From the NCBI GenBank assembly GCA_963711455.1, contig CAVQEH010000009.1, positions 124,001-188,000 on the forward strand: DNA of 64,000 nucleotides, written 5' to 3'. Below are positions 55,332-63,004 of this stretch, one piece after another. This DNA is from DATFVA01 sp963711455 (GTDB lineage: Bacteria > Bacteroidota > Ignavibacteria > Ignavibacteriales > Ignavibacteriaceae). Position 1 is the first letter of the stretch. Every line of letters begins with the position of its first letter. Position numbers and translations under genes: made by a program. Under the pieces are notes generated by a model. That model searched no databases. It had not been told where the DNA came from and was given only the letters and a program-made list of their open reading frames with translations.

Positions 55332-56349
55332 ATGAAAGTATATACAAAAAAAGAACTAAACGAATTTCATCAATCATTAACCTATGATGACATAAGTCTG
55401 ATACCAACAGCAATTTCAAGGATTAAATCAAGAACAGAGGCTGCAACTCATTGTGAATTTTTAGGTGAAAAACTTATTCTTCCTGTTCTTTCAAGTCCTA
55501 TGGATACAGTTACCGGAATTGAAATGGCAAAAGAGCTGAGCCGTTTAGGCTGCATAGGAATTTTAAACAGGTTCGATTCTTCTCTCGATTCTGTTTTACT
55601 GGATCAGAAAAACGGCGTGAATTTGAAAGCAGTTTCAATTGCACTTAATACTCCAATTGAAATTATTGAAAAGCTTGCCGAAAAAAATTATATAATTTGT
55701 ATTGATACGGCTAATGCAAATAATAAAGCAGTACTTTGTCAAACAGAAGAAATAAAAAAGAAATATAATGTAAAAATAATTGTTGGAAACATAGCTCATG
55801 GTGCTTCTCTTGAACAACTTGAATCTGCAGGTGCTGATGCGGTAAGAGTTGGAATTGGGAGCGGCAGTGTTTGTACTACTTCAATTCAAACCGGTATAGG
55901 AATTGGGCAGGTTTCTTCTCTGCTGAATGTTCTCTTCTCTCGGCATGAAAAGAAATTAAATAATAAAAGTTATAGCAGATGGTGGAATTAAAAGCCCCGG
56001 CGATATTGCAAAAGCAATTGCTCTCGGTGCAGATGTTGTAATGCTTGGCAGGATGCTTTCAGGTACAAAGGAAACTCCCGGCGAAGTGATTAAATATAAC
56101 GGTCAGCTCTGGAAAAAATACCGCGGTTCTGCCTCATTCGGTGTAAAAATGAGGAACGAGTTTATTGAAGGAGAAGAAACAATGGTTCCTTATAAAGGTG
56201 TTGTAAAAAATGTAATCGATAATATTTCAGACGGACTCCGAAGCTCGATGAGCTATATGGATTGTTTCTCTCTTGATGAACTGAGAAGAATTGAAACCTT
56301 TGCAATACTAAGTAATAGTTCATACCTGGAGAGATTACCTAAGATATAG
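55332..56349 (+). pseudogene. IMP dehydrogenase/GMP reductase family protein, one frameshift
   Basis: Two frames (55332-55991 and 56041-56349) make one enzyme of about 338 residues. It has SLTYDDISLIP, LPVLSSPMDTVTG, SAGADAVRVGIGSGSVCTT with catalytic Cys at about 181, and after the slip DGGIKSPGDIAKAIALGADVVMLG and YRGSASFG. The break is in the four-A run 55965-55968: one A fewer gives NNKVIADGGI, exactly the family sequence. The protein has no CBS domains, and its length suits GMP reductase or a short IMP dehydrogenase; I cannot separate these. It acts in guanine nucleotide balance using NAD(P). The slip may be a sequence error. Confidence 0.85.
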
Positions 56350-56452
56350 AAATTTATCATGTAAAGTGCTTGTCTTCTATCTCACTCATGAAGTGGATTT
56401 TCAAATTTAATTTTAAATAAATTTGTTGTTCATTAAATATTGAAAGAATGCT

Positions 56453-58525
56453 ATGAAGATTTATGCACTCACAATTATTTTACTTTTATTCTGCTCATTT
56501 TTTCTCTTCCCTCAGAAAAAAGCTTTTACAATTTCAGATTTATATAAAATAAAATATGTCGGAAATCCTGCTCTATCTCATTCAGGAAATGAAATTGCTT
56601 TTACAGTGACCAATTATAATCTCACTAAAGGGAAATCAAATTCTGATATTTATCTGGTGAAGAATGATGGAACAAACCTTCACGCAATTGCCGACTCCAA
56701 AGAAAGTGAATCGAACCCTTTCTGGTCTGAAGGTGATGCAAAAATTTATTACTTAAGAGACAGTCAGTTATATTCTTACAATACTAAAAGTAAGAAGACT
56801 GAGAAGATAACCGATATTTCCACAGGTATCTTAGACCCGGTACTTTCTCCGGATGGAAAGCTGCTTGCATTTACAACAAATATTTTCCCGGAATGCGGGG
56901 CTGATGATAGCTGCAATAAAAAGCTTGAAAAATCTTCTGAGAAAGGTCCTATACAGGCTTATATAGCTGACAGCCTTTTATTCAGGCACTGGACTCAATA
57001 TCGCGGAGAAAAAGAAACACATCTTTTTGTTTATAGCTTTGTGAGTAAAAAATATACTGACATTGCTCATAGTGAACTGCTGTCTGATATGTATAAGCTT
57101 GGCGGAAATGTAAAATATAATTTCTCACCGGACAGCAAAGAAATTTGTTTTGTAAACAATCCAGGTTCCAATCTTGCAATGTCAACTAATTCTGATTTAT
57201 TTCTTGTTCCTGCAGAAGGCGGCAAACCGGTTGATATTACTTCATCAAATAAATCGTGGGATGGTTCACCTGTTTATTCTCCCGATGGAAAATATATCGC
57301 TTACAGGATGCAGCTGACTCCCGGATACGAATCCGATAGATACCAGATCGCTGTTTATAACAGGCAGACAAAACAAATCACTAATCTTACAGAAAAGTTT
57401 GACAATACAATTAGTGCAGTAAAATGGGGAGGTGATTCCAGATCAATTTTTTTCACCGCAGCTTACAAGGGTTATGATCCTGTTTATAAAGTTGGAATGA
57501 ATTCCAACAGCATTTACCAGGTTACCGGGGATAAAGCAATATTTGATTTTGATATTTCGCCTGATCAGAATTATATCTATTACCTTTCAAGTTCGGTAGG
57601 AAAACCTGCAGAACTATACAGCATAAATACCGATACTAAAGCTGATAAACCTGTTACATCCCTTAACAGGAATTTTTTGGAAAAAGTTGATGTTCGTCCT
57701 GCAGAAAAAATGTGGGTAGCAGGCGCAGACGGAATTAAGGTTGAAGTGTTTATAGTAAAACCTCACAATTTTGATCCGAATAAAAAATATCCTCTTGTAC
57801 TAAATGTTCATGGAGGTCCACAGGGACAGTGGATGGATTCTTTCCGCGGCGACTGGCAGGTTTATCCGGGAGCCGGTTATGTTGTCGCTTTTCCGAATCC
57901 TCATGGCTCTACAGGATTCGGAGCAGAATATACCAAAGAAATAAGCGGAGACTATGGTGGAAAAGTTTTTAAAGATCTTATGAAGGTTACAGATTCGCTT
58001 GAAACACTTCCGTATGTCGATACAAGTAGGGTAGGAGCAATGGGATGGTCGTTCGGCGGTTATATGATGGATTGGTTTGAAGCACAGACTCACAGGTTCA
58101 AATGTCTTGCTTCGATGATGGGTATTTTTGATTTAAGATCGATGTGGGGCGCAACTGAAGAACTCTGGTTTGTAAACTGGGATTTGAAAGGACAGCCCTG
58201 GAATTCAGATCTTTATCAAAAATATTCTCCTTCAAGCTATGTTAAGAATTTTTCAACTCCGGCTTTAATAATAACGGGACAAAAAGATTACAGGGTTCCA
58301 TATACTCAAAGCATCCAATTTTTTACAACGCTACAATCTTTAGGTATAGACTCACGATTAATTATTTTCAAAAATGACGGACACTGGCCTGATTTTGTGA
58401 AATCGATGCCATTGTATTATAATGCTCATCTTGAATGGTTCCATAAATATCTTGGCGGTGCGCCGGCACCTTATAATTCACATGAGATGGTAAAGAATGT
58501 ATTGTTTGAAAGTTCAAATGAATAG
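56453..58525 (+). CDS. S9-family serine peptidase (acylaminoacyl-peptidase/DPP-like), secreted
   Basis: A 690-residue protein with a signal peptide (about 1-20, MKIYALTIILLLFCSFFLFP). A beta-propeller of TolB/DPP-type repeats follows (PVYSPDGKYIAYRM, SPDSKEICFV), then an alpha/beta hydrolase. MGWSFGGYMMDW holds the nucleophile Ser533, VLNVHGGPQGQWMDSF is the oxyanion region, and ITGQKDYRVPYTQS and NDGHWPDF hold the probable Asp and His. It should release dipeptides or acyl amino acids from peptides in the periplasm. The 103-base gap upstream has no obvious terminator, so read-through from the IMPDH-like gene is possible. Confidence 0.92.
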   Translation: MKIYALTIILLLFCSFFLFPQKKAFTISDLYKIKYVGNPALSHSGNEIAFTVTNYNLTKGKSNSDIYLVKNDGTNLHAIADSKESESNPFWSEGDAKIYYLRDSQLYSYNTKSKKTEKITDISTGILDPVLSPDGKLLAFTTNIFPECGADDSCNKKLEKSSEKGPIQAYIADSLLFRHWTQYRGEKETHLFVYSFVSKKYTDIAHSELLSDMYKLGGNVKYNFSPDSKEICFVNNPGSNLAMSTNSDLFLVPAEGGKPVDITSSNKSWDGSPVYSPDGKYIAYRMQLTPGYESDRYQIAVYNRQTKQITNLTEKFDNTISAVKWGGDSRSIFFTAAYKGYDPVYKVGMNSNSIYQVTGDKAIFDFDISPDQNYIYYLSSSVGKPAELYSINTDTKADKPVTSLNRNFLEKVDVRPAEKMWVAGADGIKVEVFIVKPHNFDPNKKYPLVLNVHGGPQGQWMDSFRGDWQVYPGAGYVVAFPNPHGSTGFGAEYTKEISGDYGGKVFKDLMKVTDSLETLPYVDTSRVGAMGWSFGGYMMDWFEAQTHRFKCLASMMGIFDLRSMWGATEELWFVNWDLKGQPWNSDLYQKYSPSSYVKNFSTPALIITGQKDYRVPYTQSIQFFTTLQSLGIDSRLIIFKNDGHWPDFVKSMPLYYNAHLEWFHKYLGGAPAPYNSHEMVKNVLFESSNE

Positions 58526-58535
58526 TAAGAGATAA

Positions 58536-58902
58536 TTATTCTTTTATCCTTGAGAGTTCAAGTCCCTTAATAATTTTATTCCTTCCCGGCTTGTAAATAT
58601 AGAACCGGGTATTTGCTTCCTGTTTTTTAGTTTCTTCTTTTTGAATGGGAGTTTCTTTCAGGATTTCATTAATAACTATAAATCTCTTATTGATCTTATC
58701 TTTAATTGTTTCTTCTTTTTTTTCTTTTACCGGTGGTTGTTCATAAATTATGGAAACATCATCATCAATTAAATCTTTCTGCCTGGGAAAAATAACCGAA
58801 TGGTTTTTTACTTTGAAATAAAAGATAGGATAGACTTAATAATACAATCAGTCCAAGACTGAAAATAAAAACTGATGATTCTATAATCTGAATTAATTCC
58901 AT
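58536..58902 (-). pseudogene. small membrane-anchored charged protein, probable frameshift
   Basis: The stretch 58526-59179 looks empty but holds this minus-strand gene. ATG at 58902 gives MELIQIIESSVFIFSLGLIVLL, a single membrane helix, then the frame stops. The overlapping frame continues with VKNHSVIFPRQKDLIDDDV, a Lys/Glu-rich segment and a tidy end FYIYKPGRNKIIKGLELSRI. A single one-base gain, probably in a T or A run between 58780 and 58850, would join them into about 121 residues. I do not recognise the family. Alternatives are chance frames, but both halves are protein-like and the end has a normal stop. 58903-59179 shows no gene and should hold the HU promoter. Confidence 0.5.
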
Positions 58903-59179
58903 TATTTACGACATACAGTAGAAAAGTTTAATTCACTAATGTCAAGATTTATACCATAAGTAAAATAAAAAATTAACTTATATTTGCAACTCATTTTTAA
59001 GCTATTAACGAGAAATCATATCAATTTGAGATGAAACCGCTTTTCCTGAGTTAGCAATAATTATGTGTCTCAAATTACCCATATCCAGGAAAAATTGATT
59101 TTTTTCTCTCCCTTTGATAATTTAACTTATTAAATAACAATGAGTTAGAATAATTTTCAGGAATTAAGAGGGATATAAT

Positions 59180-59476
59180 ATGACTAAGGCAGATATAGTT
59201 GATAAAGTAGCAACAGGTACCGGTTTAACAAAACTGGAGACCGAGGCGATTATTGAAGGTTTTTTCAGAACCGTAATCGATGCTTTAAAGCAAGGCAAGA
59301 ATATTGAAATAAGAGGTTTTGGAAGTTATAAGGTTAAAAAGAAAAGTGAACGGCAGGCGCGTAATCCTAAAACAGGAGAGCAGGTTTTCGTTCCTGAACA
59401 TTACGTTCCCACATTTAAATTCTCTAAGGATTTTAAAGAAATGGTAGATAGAGGAATGAAAGAAACGGATGGTTAA
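59180..59476 (+). CDS. HU/IHF-family DNA-binding protein
   Basis: A 98-residue histone-like protein. It opens MTKADIVDKVATGTGLTKLE, has IEIRGFGSYKVKKKSERQARNPKTGEQV, quoted as FGSYKVKKKSERQARNPKTG, with the DNA-inserting arm RNPKTGE, and ends FKFSKDFKEMVDRG. Length and motifs fit HU or IHF beta-like subunits. It bends and compacts DNA. AGAGGGAT precedes the start. The zinc-ribbon TPR gene begins six bases after its stop, so they share a transcript with the COX24-like gene that follows. Confidence 0.95.
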   Translation: MTKADIVDKVATGTGLTKLETEAIIEGFFRTVIDALKQGKNIEIRGFGSYKVKKKSERQARNPKTGEQVFVPEHYVPTFKFSKDFKEMVDRGMKETDG

Positions 59477-59482
59477 TTTCGA

Positions 59483-60406
59483 ATGATTAAATATTGTCCT
59501 TCTTGCGGAACAAAGCTTGACCAGGAATTTAATTTTTGCCCTTCCTGCGGGTTTGATTTAAAAAAAATTTCTGAACCGGATAAAAAAGAGGAAGAATATA
59601 GTGAATCACAGGTTAAGGGAATTATAATCTGCGATAACTGTGGTGAAGAAAATGAAACGGGAAATAATATTTGCTCTTATTGCGGTGCTCCTTTAAAAGG
59701 AACAAAAATTGAAAAAGTTGTTGAAGAGAAAAATTTAAATACAGAAAAGATTCAATATAAAGAAAAAAGAAAAGAGCCAAAGAAAAGTTCACCAAAGACA
59801 AAAAGTACTGATACAAAACCTAAACCGGCTCAACAGCCAAAAGAGCTTGACCAGAAAAAGTTATTATTAATCTTAGCCGGAGTAGTAGTTGTTGTTTTTG
59901 TTATTCTGCTGGCATCAGGAGTGTTAAGCTCTACATCTACAGACCAGGTAATGCAGAACCAACAGACAAACAATCAAAGTTCCGGAGTCGATCTTAATAA
60001 TATCCAGCGTATCAATGAGCTTGAGGCGAAAGTAAAAAGTAATCCTGATGATACAGAAGCATTGCTTGAGCTTGCACACTTAAAAAATGATTCGGGAATG
60101 TACGAGCAGGCAATAACCGATTACAAGAAGTATCTTGAAAAAATTCCTAAGGATCCTGATGCAAGAATTGATATGGGGGTCTGTTACTATAATCTTCACA
60201 ATTACGATGAAGCAATTAGCCAGATGGAAAAAGCAATACAATATTCTCCAAAGCACCAGATTGGGTATTTAAACCTGGGAATTGTTAATTTAGCAGCAGG
60301 AAATTTAGACAAATCTAAAGAATGGCTGCAAAAAGCCGTTGAATTGGACCCCAATACCGAAATGGGTAAAAGAGCAAAAGAATTATTAGATTCACATAGT
60401 AAATAA
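59483..60406 (+). CDS. zinc-ribbon, single-span membrane, TPR protein
   Basis: The 307-residue protein has two N-terminal zinc ribbons, CPSCGTKL...CPSCGF (Cys 5, 8, 19, 22) and CDNCGEE...CSYCGAP (Cys 50, 53, 64, 67). A Lys/Pro-rich linker and one membrane helix at about 124-148 follow. From about 175 there are TPR repeats (DTEALLELAHLKNDSGMYEQ, DPDARIDMGVCYYNLHNYDEA, and a third with IGYLNLGIVNLAAGN). The topology puts ribbons in the cytoplasm and TPRs outside. This is a scaffold layout; no enzyme activity is indicated. It lies between the HU gene and the COX24-like gene. Confidence 0.82.
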   Translation: MIKYCPSCGTKLDQEFNFCPSCGFDLKKISEPDKKEEEYSESQVKGIIICDNCGEENETGNNICSYCGAPLKGTKIEKVVEEKNLNTEKIQYKEKRKEPKKSSPKTKSTDTKPKPAQQPKELDQKKLLLILAGVVVVVFVILLASGVLSSTSTDQVMQNQQTNNQSSGVDLNNIQRINELEAKVKSNPDDTEALLELAHLKNDSGMYEQAITDYKKYLEKIPKDPDARIDMGVCYYNLHNYDEAISQMEKAIQYSPKHQIGYLNLGIVNLAAGNLDKSKEWLQKAVELDPNTEMGKRAKELLDSHSK

Positions 60407-60420
60407 AACAGGAGAAAATA

Positions 60421-60516
60421 ATGCCTTGTGGAAGAAAACGTAAACGTCATAAAATGTCTACGCACAAGAGGAAAAAAAGACTGAGAAAGAATCGTCATAA
60501 GAAGAAATTAAGATAA
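60421..60516 (+). CDS. AURKAIP1/COX24-domain small basic protein
   Basis: A 31-residue gene with an AGGAG site eight bases before its ATG. The product begins MPCGRKRKRHKMSTHKRKK and ends RLRKNRHKKKLR; more than half of it is Arg, Lys and His. The KRKRHKMxTHKRKKRLRKNRHKK pattern is that of the AURKAIP1/COX24 family, whose mitochondrial members (mS38) bind the small ribosomal subunit. A ribosome-associated role is therefore inferred. It follows the TPR gene by 14 bases and is followed by tRNA-Thr. Confidence 0.86.
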   Translation: MPCGRKRKRHKMSTHKRKKRLRKNRHKKKLR

Positions 60517-60586
60517 TCACTCAGTTATATCTTGTATGGTAAAATGGTAAATGGTTATTTTGCATTTGCCATTTTTATTTTTAAAA

Positions 60587-60659
60587 GCCAACTTAGCTCA
60601 GCTGGTAGAGCAACTCATTCGTAATGAGTAGGTCGCCGGTTCGATTCCGGCAGTTGGCT
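60587..60659 (+). tRNA. tRNA-Thr(CGT)
   Basis: A complete cloverleaf: acceptor GCCAACT/AGTTGGC, D arm GCTC...GAGC, anticodon stem ACTCA/TGAGT with loop TTCGTAA, and T arm GCCGG TTCGATT CCGGC. Anticodon CGT reads ACG (Thr). No CCA is encoded; the discriminator base is T. Confidence 0.96.
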
Positions 60660-60696
60660 CATCGGTTTTCTCTTATAAATCATAAGTATTTAAAAT

Positions 60697-60725
60697 AAAA
60701 ACCCCTGCAAACAAGCAGAGGTTTT
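60697..60725. terminator. terminator after the tRNA
   Basis: AAAACC(C)CTGC pairs with GCAGAGGTTTT around AAACAA with one mismatch. The A/T flanks could stop transcripts from the tRNA side and from the alcohol dehydrogenase side. Confidence 0.7.
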
Positions 60726-60850
60726 ATGCGCCCTCAACTTTAATCCTTAAAACCTCTTTGTATTAAACTAAAGATTTTTAATACACAGAACATCCGTATG
60801 ATTACGGATTTTTCATTTTATTGAAAAAAATTTTGTACGAAAATTTGGTT

Positions 60851-61864
60851 CTATTCATTGTTCATTGTAAGAACAAACGCACCCTCTATTTCTCCAGCCC
60901 GAAGCTTATCAAGTGCTTCATTTGCTTTATTTAGGGGAAGCCTTGTAATCTCGGTTTTTACAGGGACTTCCGGGGCAATTTTCAGAAATTCTTCTCCATC
61001 GGCTCTTGTTAAATTTGCAACAGAGCGGATGACTCTTTCTTCCCAGAGAATATTATATGGAAATGAAGGAATGTCGCTCATATGAATTCCACCGCTTACT
61101 ATTAAAGCTCCCTTATCCGAGTTTCTTAAAGCAGTCGGGATAAGCGAACCAACAGGAGCAAAAATTAATGCAGCGTTAAGCTTTTCAGGTGGAGATTGAT
61201 TTGAATCTCCTGCCCAGACTGCTCCAAGCTTCCTTGCAAAGTCCTGTGCTTTGATGTCTCCCGGTCTTGTAAATGCATAAACTTTTTTCCCCTGGTGAAC
61301 TGCTATCTGTGCAACAATATGTGCCGCAGCTCCGAATCCGTAAATTCCTAGATGTTCATTTATGTTTCCGGACATCCGGTAAGTACGGTAACCAATTAAT
61401 CCTGCGCAAAGCAAAGGTGCCGCCTCTGCATCATCATATTCTTCGGGAATATGAAAGCAATAATCTTGGTAAGCTGCTGTATATTCTGCATAACCACCAT
61501 CTAAAGTGTAACCTGTAAACAAAGCATTCTCACAAAGATTTTCCTGTCCTCTTTTGCAGTACTTGCAATAACCACAGGTATAGCCAAGCCATGGAACTCC
61601 AACTCTATCGTTTACCTTAAACTTTTTTACATTACCGCCAACTTTAGTAACGGTACCGACAATTTCATGTCCCGGAATTAATGGCAACTTTGGTTTTGCA
61701 AGTTCCTGATCTACTATATGGAGATCGGTATGGCAGACGCCGCAGGCTTTAACTTTTATCAATACCTGGTCAGCATTTATTTGAGGTACCGGCACTTCCT
61801 TTTCTTTTAATTTTTCTCCCTTTTTTTCGAGCGCCATCGCTTTCATTTTATCTGGTACGTCCAT
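60851..61864 (-). CDS. zinc-dependent alcohol dehydrogenase
   Basis: The 337-residue protein is a medium-chain zinc dehydrogenase of the AdhP type. Catalytic zinc residues are Cys44 in CGVCHTDLHI and His in PGHEIVG. The structural zinc site is the four-cysteine loop GYCKYCKRGQENLC with the preceding Cys. The coenzyme domain starts GIYGFGAAAHIVAQIA. It oxidises an alcohol or reduces an aldehyde with NAD(P). The end has LRAGEIEGAFVL, usual for the family. It starts 18 bases after the D-2-hydroxyacid dehydrogenase stop and is probably co-transcribed with it. Confidence 0.92.
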   Translation of the reverse strand: MDVPDKMKAMALEKKGEKLKEKEVPVPQINADQVLIKVKACGVCHTDLHIVDQELAKPKLPLIPGHEIVGTVTKVGGNVKKFKVNDRVGVPWLGYTCGYCKYCKRGQENLCENALFTGYTLDGGYAEYTAAYQDYCFHIPEEYDDAEAAPLLCAGLIGYRTYRMSGNINEHLGIYGFGAAAHIVAQIAVHQGKKVYAFTRPGDIKAQDFARKLGAVWAGDSNQSPPEKLNAALIFAPVGSLIPTALRNSDKGALIVSGGIHMSDIPSFPYNILWEERVIRSVANLTRADGEEFLKIAPEVPVKTEITRLPLNKANEALDKLRAGEIEGAFVLTMNNE

Positions 61865-61882
61865 TTTTCCTAATCTAAATTT

Positions 61883-62842
61883 TTAATTTACAATATGTTT
61901 AGGTTTTTGATCATTTAAATAATGAATAATATTTTCAACGGCACTCTTTAATCCTTCCATAAGAGAACCGGTTACTAATGCCGAATTATGCGGCGATCCT
62001 AATATATTAGGCAGTTCAAAGTAAGGATAAATCAATTTAAATTCTCCTTCAGTAAATGGCTCAACCCACCAGGCATCTATTCCCGCATAAAAACCAGGAT
62101 GATTTTTTAAATGATTGTAAAGATCTGCTTCATTAATAATTTGTCCTCTTGCTACATTTATAAGGATGGCATCCGGTCTCATTAATTCCAATTCTTTTTT
62201 CTTAATAAGATTTTTTGTCTCAGCGGTTAATGGAAGTGAAATTATTACAACATCAGATCTTTCGAGTATAAAATTCAAATCATTTAAAGTTCCGATAAAG
62301 TCAGTTGTCTCGTTGGTTTTGCCGGAAGAATTTATGGCATAAATTTTCGAGCCGAATGGTCTGAATAATTTTGCCGCTGCTTTCCCGATTCCGCCGTAAC
62401 CAAGTATTCCGATAATAGAATTTTTAATTGAAATATTAGCTTCCTGCTGATTGAATTTTCCTTTGGATAATTTATTATGATTGATGAATAATTTTTTTGC
62501 GAGCGAAAGAACCATGGCTAAAATATGCTCTGCCATAGGTTCAGCGTATGCCCCGTTATTACTCGCTATTTTACACGAAGCTGGAAACATACTGAAATCA
62601 ATATGGTCATAACCTGCAGAAAGGAGCTGCATAAATTTTACGTTTGTCAAAGAATTTAGTCTGAGAGATTTTAATTCTCTTGAAGGATTCCAGGCAAGAA
62701 GAGCATTAGCATCTTTTAAAATATTTAAGTAACGATTATCATCATAATCTTTTAGGAATATTATTTCGGCATTGTTAATAGATGATCTAATTAACTTTTT
62801 TTGTTGATCATCAACTTTAAAAGTTACAACAATTTTTTTCAT
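61883..62842 (-). CDS. D-2-hydroxyacid dehydrogenase
   Basis: A 319-residue NAD-dependent dehydrogenase. The coenzyme motif is GILGYGGIGKAAAKLF at 145-160. The substrate and catalytic residues are in LLSAGYDHIDFSMF, NVARGQIINEADLYNHL with the conserved Arg, and LGSPHNSALV with the catalytic His. WWVEPFTEGE replaces the more usual DVFE-type stretch. It reduces a 2-keto acid to a D-2-hydroxy acid, or the reverse; glyoxylate, hydroxypyruvate and phenylpyruvate are all possible. Only 18 bases separate it from the alcohol dehydrogenase. Confidence 0.9.
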   Translation of the reverse strand: MKKIVVTFKVDDQQKKLIRSSINNAEIIFLKDYDDNRYLNILKDANALLAWNPSRELKSLRLNSLTNVKFMQLLSAGYDHIDFSMFPASCKIASNNGAYAEPMAEHILAMVLSLAKKLFINHNKLSKGKFNQQEANISIKNSIIGILGYGGIGKAAAKLFRPFGSKIYAINSSGKTNETTDFIGTLNDLNFILERSDVVIISLPLTAETKNLIKKKELELMRPDAILINVARGQIINEADLYNHLKNHPGFYAGIDAWWVEPFTEGEFKLIYPYFELPNILGSPHNSALVTGSLMEGLKSAVENIIHYLNDQKPKHIVN

Positions 62843-62935
62843 TTTCTGGTTCTTAACAATAAGATAAAGTTTTGATATTTAAACTATATAAAATCTCAAA
62901 CAGTAATATTGTGAGAAAAGTATTAAGCAGAGCTG

Positions 62936-62975
62936 AAATGAAAAAGGTTGCCGGAAAAATCATTCTGACAACCTT
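62936..62975 (-). terminator. terminator after the prolyl oligopeptidase gene
   Basis: On the minus strand AAGGTTG and CAACCTT (62944-62950 and 62969-62975) form a stem around an 18-base loop, followed by T5. It lies 30 bases after the peptidase stop. Confidence 0.65.
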
Positions 62976-63004
62976 ATCCTTCAAAATAGAAATTAAAGCA
63001 AATT

